Source: Cafeteria roenbergensis
Lineage: Eukaryota > Sar > Bigyra > Bicosoecida > Cafeteriaceae
DNA: 64,000 bases
Direction of reading: 5' to 3'
Assembly: GCA_008330645.1 (NCBI GenBank)
Contig: VLTN01000055.1
Span: 62,001 to 126,000 of the forward strand
The position numbers were made by a program, and so were the translations under genes. Positions 60,848 to 64,000 of this stretch are shown here, in pieces. Each line of letters opens with the position of its first letter. Position 1 is the stretch's first letter. The notes under the pieces were generated by a model that saw only the letters and a program-made list of their open reading frames with translations, was not told where the DNA came from and ran no database searches.

Positions 60848-61273
60848 ATGTTAGATTTCGGACTAGCAAAACTAAGAAGAGGATTGGGCTTCCTAGGCTC
60901 AAAAGCTCAGCAAGGTTTCAATACTATAGGACAATATCTTGACAAGGGTAGGCAGTTCCTTGATACAGCTAAGGGGCTTGGAAACAGAGCTTACTCATTC
61001 GTCAATGCGGTATCACCTGAGGTAGCCAGAGCTGTTGACAGAGTTGTAGATAGACCAGTGGCAGGAGGTGAGTCATTGAGATCCGCCTTTGAGAAAGCTG
61101 ACCGAGGACTGAACCAAGCAAGAGCTATGGCAAGAGATGGACAAGATCTAGGAAGAGATATCAGGTTGTCAGCTCAAGGGCGTGGAGATGCTCAGAATAG
61201 ACTTATAGGAAGATTCAAGAACAGTGAGGTCAATAGAGAAATGCAAAGACGTCTCAGAAGAATGGTGAGGTAG
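60848..61273 (+). CDS. Small helical protein between ATPase and capsid genes, 141 residues
   Basis: I choose the ATG at 60848 (MLDFGLAKLRRGLGFLGSKA); the frame is open upstream but overlaps the ATPase stop. The N-terminus is an amphipathic helix, the middle is Ala/Arg-rich and the C-terminus is basic (REMQRRLRRMVR). In its position and its amphipathic start it recalls small internal virion or membrane-disrupting proteins of related viruses, but this is inference. Confidence 0.6.
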   Translation: MLDFGLAKLRRGLGFLGSKAQQGFNTIGQYLDKGRQFLDTAKGLGNRAYSFVNAVSPEVARAVDRVVDRPVAGGESLRSAFEKADRGLNQARAMARDGQDLGRDIRLSAQGRGDAQNRLIGRFKNSEVNREMQRRLRRMVR

Positions 61274-61291
61274 ATCAATGAAAAATAATTT

Positions 61292-61295
61292 TCTA
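61292..61295 (+). promoter_or_regulatory. TCTA late-type promoter motif of the capsid gene
   Basis: TCTA in AATTTTCTAACG, 20 bases before the ATG at 61316 and 18 bases after the previous stop. This is the clearest match in the window to the late motif of the Cafeteria giant virus and mavirus. Confidence 0.55.
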
Positions 61296-61315
61296 ACGTG
61301 AGAGTATTAATACAT

Positions 61316-62716
61316 ATGTCTTCATACGACGTGAACAATCATGAGAAAGTAGGTATCACCTCCAAGGTCCCCAACTTTCTAAAGTATAGTAACTCATTGA
61401 GAGCTCAGGATATAGTTTTGAACAGACGTCATGTTGTCACCGCCAGTGATCAAACGTCATATACTGAAAACCAAGAGCTCAGATTCGAACTATCAAGTTC
61501 CTCATCTTATGTCTTACCTGACACCATGGCACTCAACTTCAATATTAAGACCTCAAATGCTGCATCTGCTCTTGCTGACTTCCCAGCCACATGCTGGATT
61601 AAGGACCTCCGAATCCAACTCAATGGTAAAACCATCGAGCACATTGTAGATGTGAATCAGCTCACCTATGCTCAAGCATCTCAGATCATGTCTCTCAATG
61701 ACGCCAAGTCAGACTACTACAACATGTGTGGTGCTTACAAATGGAACTTAGGATATGAATCCGCTGAAGCTGGTGACATTGTACCAGCTGGTAACTTTGC
61801 TAGCTTACCAGAAGCCACTGCTGGTGTAACTAGCGTTGCTCAGCTCGTGAACCTTTTCAGACAAGATGATGAAGGTGTCAGTGCAAGAGTAGCAAGAGCC
61901 AGAACAGCCCACGGAGTTGGTCTCGACCCCACTTTACCTTTATCATTGATCTCAGGATTCGCCAGATCAAGGAAGATGTTCCCATTACCAAACGCCAAGA
62001 TCGAACTGGTCTTCAGACTGGCACTCAACAGTGAGGCCATGTTGCAAGCTGACGCAGGTCACTCTTACTCATTGACAAATGTTGAGCTCGGCTATGACAT
62101 GGTTGATGTTAATCCAATGTACCAACAAATGCTCCAACAAGAAATCTCAGGACCTGAAGGCTTCTTCTACCCAATCAACACATATGAAGTTGTCAGTGAC
62201 AATAAAGCAGTACCCAACGCAATCACCACTCAAACTTACCAATACACCTCAAGTGCTAAACGTGTCAAGTCAATGATCATCTGGAGAAAGACTCAAGCAC
62301 TCAGAGCCGCCGCAGCTGACTCAATCTCATCTCTTCCATGCGGTGTCAATGAACAACAGGTCATCATTGGTTCTCGTAGATTCCCAGAAGGCAAGCCATT
62401 GAGAAATCCTGAAGAAATGTTTGCTCACACCAAGAGATCAATTGGTGACTTCGGCATGGTCACCTCCAATTTAGGATGGTCCACCCCAACCACATATAAA
62501 GCAACCGACACCAACTCAACTTTCGCTGTCATTTACAACTTTGAGAAGATCGCGGACGATGGACTTGAACTTGATACCATGAACCTCAGTTCTCAAGGTG
62601 CTAAATTCCAAGTCGTCAATGAAGAATCAGCACTCAACACCACTGTATACCAATACGTTGGTCTCGAAGTGGTCCAACCCATTAAGTTCGCAGGTGGGTT
62701 CCTTATGATTGAGTAA
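61316..62716 (+). CDS. Probable major capsid protein
   Basis: 466 residues from the ATG at 61316 (MSSYDVNNHEKVGITSKVPN); the frame opens six codons earlier with a GTG. Composition is all-beta. Patterns such as LRFELSSSSSYVLPDTMALN, CWIKDLRIQLNGKTIEHI and a late NLSSQGAKFQVVNEE are those of double jelly-roll major capsid proteins of Polinton-like viruses, and the gene sits right after the packaging ATPase. It is shorter than mavirus-type capsid proteins (about 600), so it may belong to a different capsid lineage. Codon use here is more C-rich than in neighbouring genes, as expected of a highly expressed gene. Confidence 0.7.
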   Translation: MSSYDVNNHEKVGITSKVPNFLKYSNSLRAQDIVLNRRHVVTASDQTSYTENQELRFELSSSSSYVLPDTMALNFNIKTSNAASALADFPATCWIKDLRIQLNGKTIEHIVDVNQLTYAQASQIMSLNDAKSDYYNMCGAYKWNLGYESAEAGDIVPAGNFASLPEATAGVTSVAQLVNLFRQDDEGVSARVARARTAHGVGLDPTLPLSLISGFARSRKMFPLPNAKIELVFRLALNSEAMLQADAGHSYSLTNVELGYDMVDVNPMYQQMLQQEISGPEGFFYPINTYEVVSDNKAVPNAITTQTYQYTSSAKRVKSMIIWRKTQALRAAAADSISSLPCGVNEQQVIIGSRRFPEGKPLRNPEEMFAHTKRSIGDFGMVTSNLGWSTPTTYKATDTNSTFAVIYNFEKIADDGLELDTMNLSSQGAKFQVVNEESALNTTVYQYVGLEVVQPIKFAGGFLMIE

Positions 62717-62763
62717 GTAGGTCATTGAAGAACACTCATCATTGGTCATTATTGTGTATATTT

Positions 62764-62789
62764 AGTCAAAGGATACTCATCCTTTGACT
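62764..62789 (+). terminator. Perfect 11-base hairpin after the capsid gene
   Basis: AGTCAAAGGAT and its exact complement ATCCTTTGACT around a four-base loop, about 50 bases past the capsid stop. It is a likely transcript 3'-end signal and a counterpart of the hairpin at 46041. Confidence 0.65.
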
Positions 62790-62871
62790 CAATGCTTTTG
62801 ACAAAATCTCATGTCATTCATTCAACAGAACGACTTAAGTTTTTTTTTTAACTGAAGTTATAACAGAAGCT

Positions 62872-63930
62872 ATGGTGAAGAAGAAAAAGACCAATCTCAA
62901 TGATATACTTAAGAAGCTTGATGTAGCTGAGGAAGTCATTGAGCTAACTAAGGCACCAAAGAAAGCTAAGAGGTATACCAGCATTCGAAAAAATACTTTC
63001 CCAGAAGAAGATTATAATATGATGGCCGATTTACTATTCTTACCGACTACGGCTGAGGGGTATAGATACCTCTTAGTGGTGGTCGATCTATGGTCCAGAG
63101 AATTTGATGTACAACCCCTTAAAAACAAGCAACCCCAAACTGTCCTTGAGGCATTCAGGAAGATCACTGAGCGACCCCATCTGAATTTTCCGAAAGCCTC
63201 ATTACAGACTGATCAAGGCTCAGAGTTCAAAGGGGTATTTCATAATTACATGTATGGTAAGAACATATATCATAAGTATACCAATGTCGGACGTAAGACA
63301 CAGATGGCAACAGTGGAGTCTCTCAATAGGACTCTGGGATATTTACTCAATAGGTACATGGCCAATAAAGAACAACAGACAGGCAGAGAGTTCAAGGAAT
63401 GGACTGAGGTGTTGCCAGTGATCAGAAAAGACCTCAATGAGATTCGTAAATTGCCCAATGGTGATCCATTCAAGAGACGTAAGATTGTCATACCCAAGAC
63501 TGAGCCAAAGTTCAAAAAAGGTGACATAGTTCAGTGGGCTCTTGACACACCTGAGACCTTCACTGAGAGAAAAGTTGATGGTGGATTCAGAGAAGGTGAC
63601 AGAAGATGGTCTAGATCAGCTGTGAGGGTTGACCAAGTCCTCAGTTACAATTCTGACATCATCCCATACAGGTACCTCATCAATAATAACAGTTACGCCT
63701 CCTACACGGCTGACCAACTGAGAAAGGCCATAAATCAGAAATTTGAAAAATTCGCAGTAAGGGACATCATTGATGTCAGAGGTAGAGGAAGAAGGAGAGA
63801 ATATCTTGTGTGGTGGAGTGACTTTCCTAAGGAACAAGCCACATGGGAACCTAAAGACCAGCTTATTGAAGATGGCCTTCAGACTTACATCGATAGATTT
63901 GATAAGAGAAGAAAAGCAAAGAAGAAATAG
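62872..63930 (+). CDS. Retroviral-type (rve) integrase with C-terminal chromodomain
   Basis: 352 residues. The RNase H-fold core shows the DDE triad: Asp53 in MADLLFLP, Asp114 in LQTDQGSEFKG and Glu149 in QMATVESLNRTLGYL, with the expected spacing of about 35 residues. An SH3-like stretch (FKKGDIVQWAL) follows, then a chromodomain at about 290-345 (EYLVWWSDFPKEQATWEP). Polintons and mavirus use such integrases to insert into host chromosomes; the chromodomain suggests targeting to marked host chromatin. No TCTA precedes this gene, so it may be expressed at a different time from the structural genes. Confidence 0.93.
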   Translation: MVKKKKTNLNDILKKLDVAEEVIELTKAPKKAKRYTSIRKNTFPEEDYNMMADLLFLPTTAEGYRYLLVVVDLWSREFDVQPLKNKQPQTVLEAFRKITERPHLNFPKASLQTDQGSEFKGVFHNYMYGKNIYHKYTNVGRKTQMATVESLNRTLGYLLNRYMANKEQQTGREFKEWTEVLPVIRKDLNEIRKLPNGDPFKRRKIVIPKTEPKFKKGDIVQWALDTPETFTERKVDGGFREGDRRWSRSAVRVDQVLSYNSDIIPYRYLINNNSYASYTADQLRKAINQKFEKFAVRDIIDVRGRGRRREYLVWWSDFPKEQATWEPKDQLIEDGLQTYIDRFDKRRKAKKK

Positions 63931-64000
63931 CTCAGTCGTGAATGTCAATGTCTATCTTTGAGTTAATTGTGATGTCATGTCCATGGTATTTGTCATATTT

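Larger units (their letters stand above)
45345..64000. mobile_element. Endogenous virophage/Polinton-like element (EMALE-type), right end outside window
   Basis: Base composition drops sharply near 45,345-45,400 and stays AT-rich to the right edge apart from the nested retroelement. The parts seen are a penton-type candidate, a P-loop protein, small basic and coiled-coil proteins, a fibre-like protein, an FtsK/HerA-type packaging ATPase, a major capsid candidate and a retroviral-type integrase with chromodomain. That set is typical of Polintons, Polinton-like viruses and mavirus-like virophages; endogenous mavirus-like elements are known in Cafeteria. Replication genes and protease would be expected to the right. 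The visible part looks whole, with no breaks seen other than the nested insertion, so it is probably young. The exact left end is uncertain by tens of bases because the other terminal repeat is not in view. Confidence 0.85.

Overview
The window joins two very different kinds of DNA. Bases 1 to about 45,345 are a very GC-rich nuclear genome with eukaryotic genes: long open frames, giant multidomain proteins, and short introns of roughly 120-255 bases with GTGAG-type donors and CAG acceptors. From about 45,345 to the right edge the DNA turns AT-rich and carries a compact virus-like gene set. A GC-rich retroelement (53,607-59,993) sits inside that AT-rich part. A GC-rich protist genome holding AT-rich virophage/Polinton-type elements that are themselves invaded by Ngaro retrotransposons is the arrangement known from the bicosoecid flagellate Cafeteria. 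I therefore infer Cafeteria or a close relative; no marker gene here proves it.

Host part, left to right: a partial low-complexity coiled-coil gene; a 4.8-kilo-residue surface protein with FG-GAP/integrin-like motifs, a Cys-rich module and about nine C-terminal membrane segments; a cytosol/mitochondrial M17 leucyl aminopeptidase; a secreted or ER-luminal giant protein built from three divergent copies of a methyltransferase-like module; a two-exon membrane protein; a class II DnaJ (Hsp40) in three exons; a small membrane-anchored protein (minus); a long FG/DPF-repeat protein with a predicted N-terminal membrane segment and a basic C-terminal tail, most like a POM121/Nup153/Nup1-type nucleoporin (minus); a tiny two-exon gene; an Ala/Glu-rich coiled-coil protein; and a Dsc3-like ubiquitin-domain membrane protein of an ER/Golgi ubiquitin ligase complex (minus). 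Several of these were resolved only by proposing introns whose splice sites match in reading phase.

The virus-like element (45,345 to beyond 64,000) has the parts of a virophage/Polinton-like element: leftward genes for a small basic protein, a P-loop protein and a penton-type minor capsid candidate; then a rightward series of small structural or accessory proteins, a fibre-like protein, a packaging ATPase, a small basic protein, a major capsid candidate and a chromodomain integrase. Several genes have a TCTA motif in an AT-rich setting 10-21 bases before the start, like the late promoters of Cafeteria roenbergensis virus and mavirus. All frames seen are open, so the visible part looks whole and fairly young; polymerase/helicase, protease and the right terminal repeat would lie outside the window.

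The nested retroelement is a complete-looking Ngaro-type (DIRS-like) tyrosine-recombinase element with three overlapping frames and split direct repeats A1-ORFs-B1-A2-B2. Its A copies and B copies each look identical, so the insertion is recent. It landed, without a target-site duplication, just upstream of the packaging ATPase gene, in the left part of a promoter unit that has an uninterrupted twin upstream of the fibre-like gene.
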